From assembly GCA_026770585.1 (NCBI GenBank), contig MU646625.1, forward strand, positions 364,482 to 386,780: 22,299 bases of DNA, in the 5' to 3' direction. A model generated the notes under the pieces. The model had not been told where the DNA came from. It saw nothing but the letters and a program-made list of their open reading frames with translations, and did not search any database. Source of the DNA: Baffinella frigidus. Lineage: Eukaryota; Cryptophyceae; Cryptomonadales; Baffinellaceae. Of the stretch, positions 1-7,653 are shown in pieces (position 1 is the first letter of the stretch; each line of letters opens with the position of its first letter). Position numbers and translations under genes: made by a program.

Positions 1-175
1 GAACGGTAGCGTCTGAATCCCAAGACTGTTGACTAATCTCATTGGAAAACGGTTTTGATTTAAAGCTTTCTGGTAATGAAATTTACTACACGCAATGAGT
101 TTTACTAGTCATATTAAAGCGTTAGTGTAGTAATTTCCATTGTATCCAATGGTTTTGAATTAAAACCATTTCCCT
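1..175. repeat. Foldback element, TTACTACAC-core family, copy 1
   Basis: The arms (about 42-91 and 125-173) are imperfect inverted repeats built around TTACTACAC (83-91) and GTGTAGTAA (125-133). The outer parts read roughly GGAAAACGGTTTTGATTT and its degenerate complement. The core is shared with copies near 2.75, 12.6 and 14.1 kb while the arms are not. Bases 1-40 also carry, inverted, the phrase GATTAGTCAACAGTCTTGGG that heads the tandem units at 3.06-3.8 kb, so the element lies beside a stray copy of that unit. Confidence 0.6.
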
Positions 176-540
176 ATGAAATCCGGGCGTGTGACGGTAC
201 TGGGTCTGTCCGGTCGGTCAGTTGTCGTCCAACAGACACCACTCAGTACCACGTACCTGGTATGGACTCAAGTGCCCCCCCCACGTACGGGTTGTGGTGT
301 TAGGTGTTCGTGTGCAGGACGTATGCGCCTACTGTGGAGAAAGTTACATGCATTTCAGTGTCCATGGTTGAAACTACATGTACCCTAAGGAGGGTTTTGG
401 TCGGTCTGGCACTGTTGATAGGTGCACGCCTCGGGGCATTAATGTGCATTCATCATCTATGATTGAACGAAGAGATGCTTCACCATTCGGCATCATCTGT
501 GATACAACTCATCCATGGTTAATCATCTTCGAACCATCAA
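176..540. other. Unassigned spacer
   Basis: Open frames here are short and I recognise nothing in them. From about 450 on, the phrase CATCCATGGTTAA and close variants begin to repeat (also at 2.07-2.16 kb and about 820). Confidence 0.4.
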
Positions 541-542
541 CT

Positions 543-776
543 CATCCATGGTTATTGTCGAAATGGGCTCCGCGCGGAATCGAGGTCAGGTCAGGAACGA
601 GCCGGATTTCTCAGAAAATTAACTTTTATGCTATCTTAGGCATGATTTTTATACCAAAATAGCACCCCCCACCCATAAGATGTCACAAACAGGCAAAAAA
701 ATCCGGGAAATGTTGGATCCGTGCCTGACCTGACCTCATTTTTTTCCGCGCGGAGCCCATTTCGACAAAAACCATG
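543..776. repeat. Foldback element with GCTATCTTAGGC-type core
   Basis: The arms at about 545-592 and 723-775 are near-complementary; both carry the stretch GAAATGGGCTCCGCGCGGA or its complement, followed by GGTCAGGTCAGG or its complement. The loop holds TGCTATCTTAGGCAT and AAAATAGCACC. The same TAAGATAGC vocabulary occurs in the hairpin at 4.63-4.76 kb and in spacers at 4.81-4.88 and 11.21-11.26 kb, so a second core-sharing hairpin family is likely. Confidence 0.6.
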
Positions 777-837
777 CGTCATCATCCAAAAACCATGCGT
801 CATCATCTATGAGTGAACTGATCCATGGTCAACCAGG

Positions 838-1060
838 GAGGGGGCGAAGCGCTGGCGCGCGAAGGCGACATTTTTGCACCAGCATCCTCAACTTTTGCCA
901 TTGTTTCAACCTTTTCGCCAACATCTCTGGCACGTGACCACCCCTCTCCACCCTCATAACCTTCTCTGCCTACCTGGATATTCTGATGCAGCACATCGCT
1001 CTAGGTGGGGGCGAATCGCTGGGCCACGGAGGCGGGGCCAGGCGCAGGGATGATGAAGGC
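838..1060 (+). pseudogene. Two decayed copies of a short coding-like block
   Basis: AGGGAGGGGGCGAAGCGCTG (about 836-855) and AGGTGGGGGCGAATCGCTGG (about 1003-1022) are related and both continue into GC-rich sequence (GCGAAGGCG / CGGAGGCGG). They look like remnants of a duplicated exon of the type seen further on. No full frame or product can be assigned; the evidence is similarity only. Confidence 0.25.
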
Positions 1061-1119
1061 ATGGAGGGCTTGCTCGACCTTGCTTCGGGGTGCGTTCCCA
1101 CTCCTGGTTCCGGTTTCTT

Positions 1120-1201
1120 CTTCTTCTTTGTTACTCTCGATACAGGTCCTAAATGAGGCCCTTGAGCCTTGAGTTGAGTGGTACAAAAGTCTATGAGCCT
1201 T
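1120..1201. repeat. Dispersed inverted copy of 13.33-13.41 kb
   Basis: This stretch matches the reverse complement of about 13325-13407 at nearly every base, including TACTCTCGATACAGGTCCTA and GAGCCTTGAGTTGAGTG. The two copies are 12 kb apart in opposite orientation. It is followed by short TTGAGGG heptamers on the plus strand (about 1215-1240). Confidence 0.7.
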
Positions 1202-1371
1202 AGGGTTTACGCTTTGATGGTTGAGGGTTGAGGGTTCTGGCACTCGATCTCCTAAGTCAACTGTTTTGATCGTGTATGGCTGGCGGGTTTGATTTGTTTT
1301 TACCAAGACGATACACATTAACCAAATAAAAGCAGTTATCGACAGCACCCGGCCGTGGCTGTGACGTGTTC

Positions 1372-1492
1372 CACACGGTGGGCTTCGCAGATCGGTCCAT
1401 TTAGGGTCGTGGTACTAATAAAGAATTGCTCGGTACAACGACATCGTATTCACCGACATTTCGACCAGATTATCCTTCGAAGCCCACTGTGT
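1372..1492. mobile_element. MITE with CACAGTGGGCTTCG termini, copy 1
   Basis: A 121-bp element has terminal inverted repeats CACACGGTGGGCTTCG and CGAAGCCCACTGTG. Its reverse complement matches the element at 9784-9915 along its length, including GTCGAAAT, GAGCAATT and TAGTACCACGA. It has no coding capacity and so would be a non-autonomous element. I could not define target-site duplications. Confidence 0.7.
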
Positions 1493-1515
1493 TGATCAGA
1501 GTTTTCGGGGGGAGC

Positions 1516-1800
1516 AGGAAGATAGCGGCGCTTTCGCGGCAAGCCAGGGAGGCAAACATGGAGCTTCTCTCTTCTCGGGGGGGGGGGCAGGAAGATCGCG
1601 CTCGTAATCTGTGACGTGTTGACGAGACGTTTCTCCCCGGAGCAGGAAGATTGTCGACAGCATATCGTGGGTGGTGCACGGCAAACAGCACCCGACCGTG
1701 GTTCCACGTACGTGTGTTGACACTCATGCCTCCCCGAGCAGGAAGATAGCGGCGCTGTCACGGCAGGCGAGGGAAGCGACAATGGATATTGGTTCTCTAC
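1516..1800 (+). pseudogene. Decayed tandem copies of the KIAALSRQARE exon
   Basis: The phrase GCAGGAAGATAGCGGCGCT recurs with decay at about 1515, 1588, 1637 and 1738. The first and last copies still translate as RKIAALSRQAREANMEL and RKIAALSRQAREATMD and then lose the frame. The linking sequence is also repeated (GCACGGCAAACAGCACCCGA at about 1677 and a close copy at about 1814), so the duplicated unit includes intron-like flanks. The intact version is at 1924-1995. Confidence 0.45.
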
Positions 1801-1923
1801 AAATCGCTCTAGTGCACGGCAAACCGCACCCGACAGTGGTGGTGGTGATGTGTTGATGGGCGTTTTTCGGGGGGGGCATCCGGGGGAAACAGAAAGGCTG
1901 ATGAGGGGCTTCGGGGGGAACAG

Positions 1924-1995
1924 GAAGATAGCGGCGCTTTCGCGGCAGGCCAGGGAGGTGAACATGGAGCTTGAGGTCACGCGCGAGGAGCTCCG
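1924..1995 (+). CDS. Exon-like block, coiled-coil segment KIAALSRQARE...
   Basis: This is the best-preserved copy of the first exon family. It follows an acceptor (GGAACAG) and ends before a donor (CTCCG|GTACCC). The frame from 1925 reads KIAALSRQAREVNMEL and then EVTREEL, a charged heptad-like helix, with mostly G or C at third positions. A partial further copy of its 3' half, with the same donor, lies at 2296-2328 (EVTREELW). I do not recognise the parent protein; a coiled-coil region of a larger plus-strand gene is the reasonable reading. No start codon or signal peptide is implied, since both ends look like splice sites. Confidence 0.4.
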
Positions 1996-2019
1996 GTACC
2001 CGGCCCTGCATGCTCCCTC

Positions 2020-2180
2020 ATCCCGAATTGAAATTCCTCATCAGTGATGGAAATTTGTATGGAAATCATCCATTGTTAACCAAGGTTTCTTATGGCTATC
2101 ATCCATGGTTAACCAAGGTATCTCGTCTACGGTTAACCCATGGTCGATCGGTGGCGTCACGTATGGCATCTGGGAGTTAA
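2020..2180. repeat. Short direct repeats around CATCCATGGTTAACCA
   Basis: CATCCATTGTTAACCAAGG, CATCCATGGTTAACCAAGG and GGTTAACCCATGGTCG lie within 110 bases. Related phrases occur at 509-555 and 820-835. They are probably fragments of a dispersed repeat with no coding signal. Confidence 0.5.
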
Positions 2181-2440
2181 CAACCATGGTTGCCTGTCAA
2201 CAATTGAGGTCAAGCTTTAGCTTCCCCTCCCAGAAGCCATACATAACGTAGCTTTATGGACCATAGTTGCCTGTCGTCAAATCTGTGAAGCGACGGTGGA
2301 GCTTTGAGGTCACGCGCGAGGAGCTCTGGTACCCTCCATCCCAAACCCCGAAACCCTATTCAACGCGCTTTGCACACGGGGCGGGGGGCTAATCCCTAAT
2401 ATAGGGGCCATGCGTAACGTCCTCCACCCCCCCTAATCCC
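2181..2440 (+). other. Spacer with a tail-only exon copy
   Basis: Apart from the second, 5'-truncated copy of the EVTREEL block with its donor at about 2296-2330, I see nothing supportable here. A short C-rich stretch precedes the heptamer tract. Confidence 0.35.
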
Positions 2441-2449
2441 TAATTGATT

Positions 2450-2508
2450 GCCTAAACCCTAAACCCTAAACCCTAAACCCTAAACCCTAAACCCTAAACT
2501 CTAAACCC
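2450..2508 (+). repeat. Interstitial telomere-like tract (CCCTAAA)n
   Basis: About seven near-perfect CCCTAAA units lie on the plus strand, ending in degenerate CTAAACCCGAAAACCGAAA. The tract is not at a chromosome end, since unrelated sequence follows immediately. Confidence 0.9.
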
Positions 2509-2509
2509 G

Positions 2510-2830
2510 AAAACCGAAACATGTGTGCGACCAGGACGATTCCCCGCCGCACGGCAGTAGTAATTTTCATTGAAACCATTTTTAAATTAAACAGGTTCCC
2601 ATATGATATCCGGATCAGTCACCGTGCGGTGGGGAATCGTCCTAGTCGCACACAGCTTTCGGCGCATGCACGTTGGCTGATCCGGATGCATGACAAATCA
2701 CAACGTTAACTGATCCGGATGTCGTCTGGAAACCTGTTTAATTTAAAAATTGTTTCAATGAAAATTACTACACGACTGCTTTAATATTACTAGTAAAGAC
2801 CATTGTGTTTCGTAAATTTTATTGCCGAAG
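2510..2830. repeat. Nested foldback elements, TTACTACAC-core family, copy 2
   Basis: Interleaved inverted repeats are present. GTGTGCGACCAGGACGATTC (about 2523) pairs with its near-complement at 2622-2653. ATTTTCATTGAAACCATTTT (about 2563) continuing to AACAGGTTCC pairs with 2727-2768. ATCCGGATCAGT pairs with ACTGATCCGGAT. The family core GAAAATTACTACAC...TTTAATATTACTAGTAA follows at about 2760-2800. The arrangement suggests one hairpin inserted into another. Confidence 0.6.
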
Positions 2831-2879
2831 TTGTTTCAATTGAAAAAAAATCCAGGCGAGATAGGTTTCGTACCGGAAC

Positions 2880-3000
2880 TACATCCCAACCACACAGCGG
2901 TCTACGGAGGGATTTTCGGGCGCTGAGAGCCCGAGTTTCCGTTACCTTATCCGTAGGAACCCCCACATGTCCCTACGGATTGCCTACTGTAGGGTCCTAG
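2880..3000. repeat. Palindrome-rich CCTACGGTAGG-type element
   Basis: ATCCGTAGGAACCCCCACAT faces CCCTACGGAT, and the stretch ends CCTACTGTAGGGTCCTAGG. The same words recur at 5.88, 6.43, 12.90, 21.84 and 22.24 kb and in the loops of the 17-22 kb MITEs. Confidence 0.5.
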
Positions 3001-3059
3001 GTCTGATCGCTCAGGGGTTATTCAAATACCCTTCGAAGTCCGCTGTGTGGCCGGGCAGA

Positions 3060-3720
3060 TCTAGTACCATCAGACACCCGAATTAGTCAACAGTCTTGGG
3101 ATACTCTTCACGGGTGCTGATTTCGAGCAACGTGGCAGGTGTGATTAAGTTAGTAGAGCGTTTGCGGTAATTGTTGTCCGTTTTGAAAGTGCGGTTTTCC
3201 GGTTTTCCGGTTTTCAAAAATCGCAATTTCAAAACGGACAACAATTACCGCAAACGCTCTAGGCATGGATTAGTTAAAAGTCTGGGATTCTCTTCCCTTC
3301 TGACCGGGTGCTGCTTTCGAGAGGAACATGGCAGGTACGAAAAGCGGCGGCGCGCGAAAGCCAGGCTGCCTCGGCTGCTGCAACCTAGTACCATTCAAAC
3401 GCCTGAATTAGTCAACAGTCTTCGGGAGATCAGCTTCCTGGGTGCTGATTTCGAGAGGAACGTGGCAGGTACGAGAAACGGCGGCGTGCTGGATTCTCTT
3501 GATGAGTTCTGATTTCGAGGAACGTGTGGTGGTGTCAGCAGTCCCGGTTCGACGGATGTGGTTCGTATGCAGGTACGAACAGTGGCGGCGAACGGCAGCT
3601 GAACAGGCTTTCTCAGCTGATGCACCCTAGAACCATCAAACGCCTGGATTCGCCAACAGTCTCGGGGGAAATAATCACGGCTTGCTTCCTGGGTGCTGAC
3701 TGCGAGGAGAAACGTGCCCA
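3060..3720 (+). pseudogene. Tandem decayed copies of the YEKRRR exon unit
   Basis: A unit of about 110-160 bp is repeated at about 3060-3142, 3262-3395, 3387-3497, 3497-3625 and 3625-3782. Its parts are ACCATCAAACGCCTGAATTAGTC-like, CAACAGTCTTGGG, GGGTGCTGATTTCGAGAGGA, then a GGCAGGTACGAGAAACGGCG-like block. The block translates as RYEKRRRAKARLP in copy 2, RYEKRRRAGFS in copy 3 and RYEQWRRTAAEQAFSA in copy 4. Copy 1 is cut short by the foldback at 3155. The last copy (3722-3782) looks intact. Confidence 0.5.
3155..3260. repeat. Foldback element, arms about 40 bp
   Basis: AGAGCGTTTGCGGTAATTGT (3155 on) continuing TGTCCGTTTTGAAA is matched by its exact reverse complement ending AATTACCGCAAACGCTCT at 3260. 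The loop holds three GGTTTTCC-like words. It interrupts the tandem YEKRRR units, so it inserted after or during their multiplication. Confidence 0.85.
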
Positions 3721-3721
3721 G

Positions 3722-3782
3722 GTACGAGAAACGGCGGCGCGCGGCAGCCGAACAGGCTGCATCCGCTGCTGCAACACTTCTC
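3722..3782 (+). CDS. Exon-like block, YEKRRRAAAEQ coiled coil
   Basis: The block follows an acceptor (GTGCCCAG) and stops at a strong donor (CTTCTC|GTAAGC, 3783). The frame reads YEKRRRAAAEQAASAAATLL, an Ala/Arg/Glu-rich helix typical of coiled coils. It joins in phase with the block at 4022 across an interval made of telomere-like heptamers, and the two together keep an uninterrupted helical, charged frame. The family is unknown to me. The splice prediction rests on consensus signals and frame continuity only. Confidence 0.5.
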
Positions 3783-4021
3783 GTAAGCGCTCCAGCACCC
3801 GAACACCCTAAACCCCAAACCCCAAACCCTACACCCTGCGCCCTAAACCCTAAACCATAAACCATAAACCCTAAACCCTAAGCCCTAAACCCTAAACCCT
3901 AAACCCTAAACCCTAAACCCTAAACCCCCTACACCCTAAACCCTTAACCCTAAACCCTAAACCCTAAACCCTAAACCCTAAACCCTAGACCCTAAACCCT
4001 AAACCCTAAACCCTAACCCAG
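3783..4021 (+). repeat. Apparent intron filled by (CCCTAAA)n
   Basis: Only GTAAGCGCTCCAGCACCCG at the donor side is unique. Everything from about 3802 to the acceptor is CCCTAAA, CCCCAAA, CCCTACA and similar heptamers, ending CCCTAACCCAG. Length is 239 bp. Both flanks are in-frame helical coding blocks. CTAAC within CCCTAACCC fits the yUnAy branch-point pattern. Confidence 0.6.
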
Positions 4022-4075
4022 GGCGAGGCGAGGGAGGAGGGAGTTGCCGCGCGGAAAGCAGCAGATGAAGCACAG
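4022..4075 (+). CDS. Exon-like block GEAREEGVAARKAADEAQ
   Basis: An 18-codon open block runs from just after the acceptor CCCAG to a donor GCACAG|GTTAGG (4076). It reads GEAREEGVAARKAADEAQ, again a charged helix, in frame with the block ending at 3782. GC at third positions is moderately high. There is no match to a named domain. It is probably a continuation of the same coiled-coil protein. Confidence 0.45.
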
Positions 4076-4084
4076 GTTAGGAGC

Positions 4085-4170
4085 CTTGATATAGCGCGTA
4101 GGGTTTAGGGTTCGGGGCAACAATGCGGTGTGCACCAACCCTTGCAACTATTTCGAGGGCTTGCAACTAT
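4085..4170 (+). other. Intron-like spacer with reversed heptamers
   Basis: A short GTAGGGTTTAGGGTTCGGGG run (about 4098) puts TTTAGGG on the plus strand. It is one of a few places where the heptamer orientation is opposite to the presumed gene. Nothing else is recognised. Confidence 0.4.
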
Positions 4171-4172
4171 TT

Positions 4173-4315
4173 CCATCTCAGAAGATAACTGAATTAGTTC
4201 CCTAATGAGCGTTTTCATTCAATTAGGAGGCCTAATTGAAATTACTATGCCCTAACTAGTTTCTCCTATTCAACATCCTAGAGAAGAGGAACTGGTTCAG
4301 TTATTTTTCGAGATG
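4173..4315. repeat. Foldback element
   Basis: CATCTCAGAAGATAACTGAA plus TTAGTTCC (4173-4201) pairs with GGAACTGGTTCAGTTATTTT plus TCGAGATG (4288-4315). The loop holds the near-palindrome CAATTAGGAGGCCTAATTG. Confidence 0.75.
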
Positions 4316-4620
4316 AAATTCGAGGGCGGGTGCCAGGGTTGCTGTACACTGCGGTGTTGCGTAAGAAATGACCAACGATGCGATACTGTTCCTAGTACGG
4401 GCACATGGACAAGTTGGAATGACGCTGCAACGTCAGGAATCATCTAATAAAACCACATTTCAATCTCCTGGTCTCGGTTTCTGGGTCGATTTCTGGATAT
4501 TTTTTTCGCGACATTCGGCCAAGTTTTCTTGCAACTGCTCTACCACGCAGCGGACCTCGAAGGGATTTTGATGGTCACGTTACCGCTAAATCAAGGGATT
4601 TTGACCACGCAGCTGACATT
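4316..4620. other. Unassigned spacer
   Basis: Only a 67-codon open frame of unremarkable composition is present. TGGTCACGTTACCGCTAAAT at about 4573 recurs at about 6668, so it is part of a dispersed repeat. Confidence 0.4.
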
Positions 4621-4626
4621 CTCATC

Positions 4627-4885
4627 TCGGAACATACCAGAATCTGTCCTGATAGAAAGGCGTAAGATAGCATCATTTGATGCCTAAAATAGCATATACA
4701 CCCTAACTTTCCGTGTGGGGTGCCTAAGATAGCGGGACAGATTCTGTCTTGTTCCGAAATTAAACTCCTCTAACACGAAGCTGTCAATCACACCGTTGCG
4801 TGCGATCTTAAGGGTGAAATTTTCTATCTTAGCCTCGATATAGCCTCACCATAGCACAAGTCCCACCCCTAAGATAGCAAAATGG
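4627..4885. repeat. Foldback plus repeated TAAGATAGC words
   Basis: TCGGAACATACCAGAATCTG (4627 on) pairs with CAGATTCTGTCTTGTTCCGA ending 4757. The loop and the sequence to 4885 carry GTAAGATAGCA, CCTAAAATAGCA, CCTAAGATAGCG, CTATCTTAGCC and CCTAAGATAGCA. Part of 4838-4885 (CACCATAGCACAA, then CACCCCTAAGATAG) matches 11228-11260. Confidence 0.65.
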
Positions 4886-4975
4886 CGATTCAAGTAAAAT
4901 ATGGTTTCGTATGGGATTGGCAGGCGGCGCTGCGAGAGGCGCGTCGTCAGCTGCTGGTGATCACACTCCCCTCCG

Positions 4976-4976
4976 T

Positions 4977-5012
<36 letters not shown>

Positions 5013-5054
5013 AAGAGAGAGAGAGAGAGAGAGAGGGAGGGAGAGAGAGAGGGA

Positions 5055-5093
<39 letters not shown>

Positions 5094-5095
5094 AG
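4976..5095. repeat. (GA)n microsatellite
   Basis: About 120 bp of GAGAGA with occasional AAAG and GGG interruptions. It gives long Arg/Glu or Ser/Leu frames that are not genes. Confidence 0.95.
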
Positions 5096-5417
5096 AGTCC
5101 TCGAACGTGAACATTTGCACGGTCGCTTTTGACAACGACAGCAGCAGGTTATCACACACTCCCCTCCGCGACTGTTGAGTCATCAGTGCCAACCCAAAAT
5201 CTCCCCGGTGTAGGTATTGTGGTGGCACACCCTCCGTCCGGATTAGACAACGGTCGTGCCACGCCAGAATGATGGAGGGAAACCGACGCCTTATCCGCGC
5301 CAGATCTGGCGCAGTTGACTTAAGAATTCAAGGCATTTTCCTTAAAAGATGTCAAACGTGGATGTTTCGAGTGCCCTGGCGTGGTGTCTTTCTCGAGAAG
5401 GCGAGAATACACCATCA

Positions 5418-5482
5418 CTAAAGTTAACTGTCCATGGGGTAAGTTGACTTTTGATGAAAGGTCCGTAGTCCACGGTGTGGTG
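5418..5482. repeat. Left arm of a 1.2-kb inverted repeat
   Basis: TAAAGTTAACTGTCCATGGG through GATGAAAGGTCCGTAGTCCA matches the reverse complement of 6585-6648 with few differences. The two arms bracket the four EQSGRAEAG exon copies. Between the GA tract and this arm (5100-5417) I see no supportable gene. Confidence 0.75.
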
Positions 5483-5522
5483 TGCCTAAACCCCACACCC
5501 CAAACCCTTATCCCTGGAGCAG

Positions 5523-5573
5523 TCGGGGCGGGCAGAAGCAGGGGCGGGGGAGGGGGCGAAGCAGCTGGCGTTG
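5523..5573 (+). pseudogene. Copy 1 of the EQSGRAEAG exon, truncated
   Basis: A short heptamer run (CCTAAACCCCACACCCCAAA) ends in CCCTGGAGCAG, after which the frame reads SGRAEAGAGEGAKQLALT and then diverges and stops. It lacks the ARAICHQLAR end and the donor found in copy 2. Confidence 0.45.
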
Positions 5574-5693
5574 ACCGACACTCGATCTTGACTGTTAACT
5601 GAACAGGGTGTGTACCGGGAAGATTCATAAACTGGGTGTGCAGTCTCGGTCTACTCAACAATCCCTTGACAATATGGTTTGCGACTCGAGCAG

Positions 5694-5773
5694 TCGGGGC
5701 GGGCCGAAGCAGGGGCGGGGGAGGGGGCGCAGCAGCTGGCGTTGTCGCGCGCCATCTGCCACCAGCTCGCGAG
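5694..5773 (+). CDS. Copy 2 of the EQSGRAEAG exon, intact
   Basis: GAGCAG is followed by an open block reading SGRAEAGAGEGAQQLALSRA then ICHQLA, ending at a donor GCGAG|GTGTGC (5774). Third positions are almost all G or C. The last part (QLALARAICHHLAR in the consensus of copies) is best conserved between copies, as expected for former coding sequence. The intron-side sequence after the donor (TGTGCTCTCCTCTCTCTCAT) is also shared with copy 3. I do not recognise the family. Confidence 0.45.
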
Positions 5774-5873
5774 GTGTGCTCTCCTCTCTCTCATCCGATC
5801 CGCCACTTCCATCGCACCTCGCCACACACCGCGCTACCACGGGATTTCGTCAAGAACCCACGTGAATTGTCCA

Positions 5874-5948
5874 TAGGGCCCTACGGTACGTCCTACGGTA
5901 GGCCATACCGTAGGGACATAGGTGGGTCCTGCGGATATCCTAGAGCGG
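5874..5948. repeat. CCTACGGTAGG palindrome element
   Basis: CCCTACGGTACGTCCTACGG then TAGGCCATACCGTAGGGACA. Its tail (GTAGGGACATAGG then GGTCCTGCG, ATATCCTA) recurs at about 22100-22133. Confidence 0.55.
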
Positions 5949-6257
5949 TCGGGGCGGGTGTAGGTGGGGGTGGATGAGAGGGTACGACTGCTTGCGTTGG
6001 CGCGCGTCATCTCGCGAGGTGTGCTGTCCTCTCTCTCATCTCATGGGTCAGTGTGTTCTCACCTCAGATGTCGAACTATTGCCTCACTCGGGGGGAGGCT
6101 GACTGTTCTCAAGTAGACATGTTGGATTTGCTTTGGAGCGGAAACGAGCCCGGGTTTACGACATTGGTGGGCCGAAATAGACCGAGGGTAGACGCCGGGG
6201 TTGAGGAGGGGGTACGACAGCTTGCGTTGGCGCGCGCCATCTGTCACCACCTCGCGA
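5949..6257 (+). pseudogene. Copies 3 and 4 of the EQSGRAEAG exon
   Basis: Copy 3 (5949-6017) has an early in-frame stop but keeps TTGCGTTGGCGCGCGTCATC and the donor CGCGAG|GTGTGC. Copy 4 (about 6170-6257) reads VEEGVRQLALARAICHHLA before CGCGAG|GTGCTGG. Upstream of copy 4 the segment CTCACTCGG...GAGCCCGGG (about 6090-6165) is related to 15631-15722, linking distant parts of the window. Confidence 0.5.
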
Positions 6258-6424
6258 GGTGCTGGTCCAAAAGTTGATAATCCTGCTAAGTCGTCTCGTT
6301 TGGTTGGGGATACTCGAAACTATGGTTGTCATCTCTCTCGTCCCGTGCGTCACTTTCGTCTTACCTCGGGAGTGAGTCGTGAAACTGCCCGAAATTTGAG
6401 TGGTTCAGCCCACGGCGTGGCCTA

Positions 6425-6540
6425 TCACGTCCTAGCGTAGGCCAAAATTCTGGGACCAAAAAGGACCTTTTGGTCCTAGGCGCCCTACGGCCTACGGAGC
6501 GCAATTCCGTAGGCTAAACTACCCAAATTTCGGGTAGTTT
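6425..6540. repeat. Palindrome cluster
   Basis: GGGACCAAAAAGGACCTTTTGGTCC is a near-perfect palindrome (about 6451-6475). It is followed by CCTACGGCCTACGGAGCG / TTCCGTAGGC and CTACCCAAATTTCGGGTAG. No gene is present. Confidence 0.6.
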
Positions 6541-6584
6541 CTCTCTGAGAGTGTGGGTTTCCCGTTTATGTCGGTGTTCAGTAT

Positions 6585-6648
6585 CCACACAGTGGACTAC
6601 AGACCTTTCATCAACAGTCAACTTGCCCTGTGGGCAGTTAACTTTAAG
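6585..6648. repeat. Right arm of the 1.2-kb inverted repeat
   Basis: CACACAGTGGACTACAGACC to GGGCAGTTAACTTTAA is the inverted partner of 5418-5482. It is followed by TGGTCACGTTACCGCTAAAT, shared with 4.57 kb. Nothing else is seen up to 6815. Confidence 0.75.
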
Positions 6649-6818
6649 GATTTTCTAATGCAAATTTGGTCACGTTACCGCTAAATCTAGGGGTCCCGAA
6701 ACCCTCGACGCCCAACGTGTGGGTTGATACGAAGATATTCGAGGAAATGATGAGTGCGCATTCGACTTTAGCGATGTGTGGGCGTGCAATCAGATGCGTG
6801 AGGTGCCGATTTGCGCTG

Positions 6819-6904
6819 GAACCCTAATCCCCAAACCCTAAACCTTAAACTGTTAAACCCTAAACCCCAGACCCTTAACTCCAAACCCTAAACCGCCTCT
6901 GCAG
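6819..6904 (+). repeat. Telomere-like tract ending in an acceptor
   Basis: CCCTAATCCCCAAACCCTAA and degenerate units run into CCGCCTCTGCAG (6893-6904), a good 3' splice site, followed at once by an open block. Confidence 0.6.
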
Positions 6905-6992
6905 GGGCCTATCACGGCAATGCGAAGCACTCGCCGCACAGAGTCGCGGGCAGTCAAGCAGAGACGCCGCGCTGGAGAGAGTCTTGCCCCTC
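6905..6992 (+). CDS. Exon-like block LSRQCEALAAQSRGQ
   Basis: After the acceptor CTGCAG the frame beginning at 6906 reads GLSRQCEALAAQSRGQ then SSRDAALERVLPLP and stays open to a stop near 7043. It is helical, charged and GC-rich at third positions. The 3' end is not defined: no clear donor before the CCCC-rich stretch. It is a single copy, unlike its neighbours. Sequence 7044-7280 holds nothing I can support. Confidence 0.3.
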
Positions 6993-7281
6993 CCCACCCC
7001 CCGGCGCGCCTTTCTAAGCACGCATCACGCAATATCCTGAAAACGCATCGCCCTGAAACTGGCTGTCAAAAGCCCCAATCAAACTGGAAGCTTGAGATGG
7101 CATGTTGATCTTTCTACGCACGATACTGGAGCATTGTACAATAAAATGAAAGCATTTTGCCGTGTCGAGAAAAAAGAAAAATCAGAAATCGTTGGTCTTT
7201 CCGAGCTGCAGGGCTCAGAAATGCTGCAGTAGAAACGAAACTGCACACGACACCGGGGCTGATGGTGCATACGACAGGCAG

Positions 7282-7352
7282 ATTCTGGGCGTGACTGACC
7301 TGTCCGCGATCGGCCGATCGCTACTGGACCTGCTCCTCCCTCGCTGCCTCAC
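7282..7352 (+). pseudogene. Copy A of the LGVTDLSAIG exon
   Basis: Following ACGACAGGCAG, the frame reads ILGVTDLSAIGRSLLDLLLP and then drifts. The protein-level match to copies B and C is stronger than expected for noncoding repeats, since differences concentrate at third positions. Confidence 0.45.
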
Positions 7353-7549
7353 TCTATCGAAAAGCTCTATCGAACTGGAATTGAAGCTCCTGTGCGACTG
7401 CGACTCTAACGAATGGATTACGTGACGCTATTGAACGTGTTATGTGACTGTGTGCAACTGCCGCAGCGTCTGTCCGCGGTCGCCTTCTCGGACTGTTCCC
7501 AAGGTGACATGCTGGGCGTGTGGTACTAATCCGGCAACTTATGCACGGC

Positions 7550-7653
7550 AGATGGTGACGCTGGGCGTGACAGACCTGGCAGCGATCGGGGCGCTACTGG
7601 ACCTCCTCCTCCCGCTCGCCGCGACCCGCGACACCGCCGCCCGCCACGTCTGA
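7550..7653 (+). CDS. Copy B of the LGVTDLAAIG exon
   Basis: It is preceded by GCACGGCAG and reads MVTLGVTDLAAIGALLDLLL, then PLAATRDTAARHV before a stop. Third positions are strongly G/C. It is a compact Leu/Ala-rich helical segment; I considered SAM or ARM-type helices but cannot assign a family. Either the stop is real or, more likely, a donor precedes it. It lies between copies A and C in tandem. Confidence 0.4.

Noticed and set aside
1450-2011. Overlapping minus-strand ORFs up to 176 codons
   Set aside because: They read the tandem KIAALSRQARE units backwards; splice signals and codon bias favour the plus strand.
1500-3782. CRISPR array
   Set aside because: Repeats are 110-200 bp, diverged and coding-like, with no uniform short repeat and unique spacers.
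2450-4020. A true chromosome end
   Set aside because: The tracts are short, degenerate and internal, with unique or exon-like sequence on both sides.
4882-5228. Arg/Glu or Ser/Leu repeat ORFs on both strands
   Set aside because: These are the (GA)n microsatellite read in frame, not a protein.
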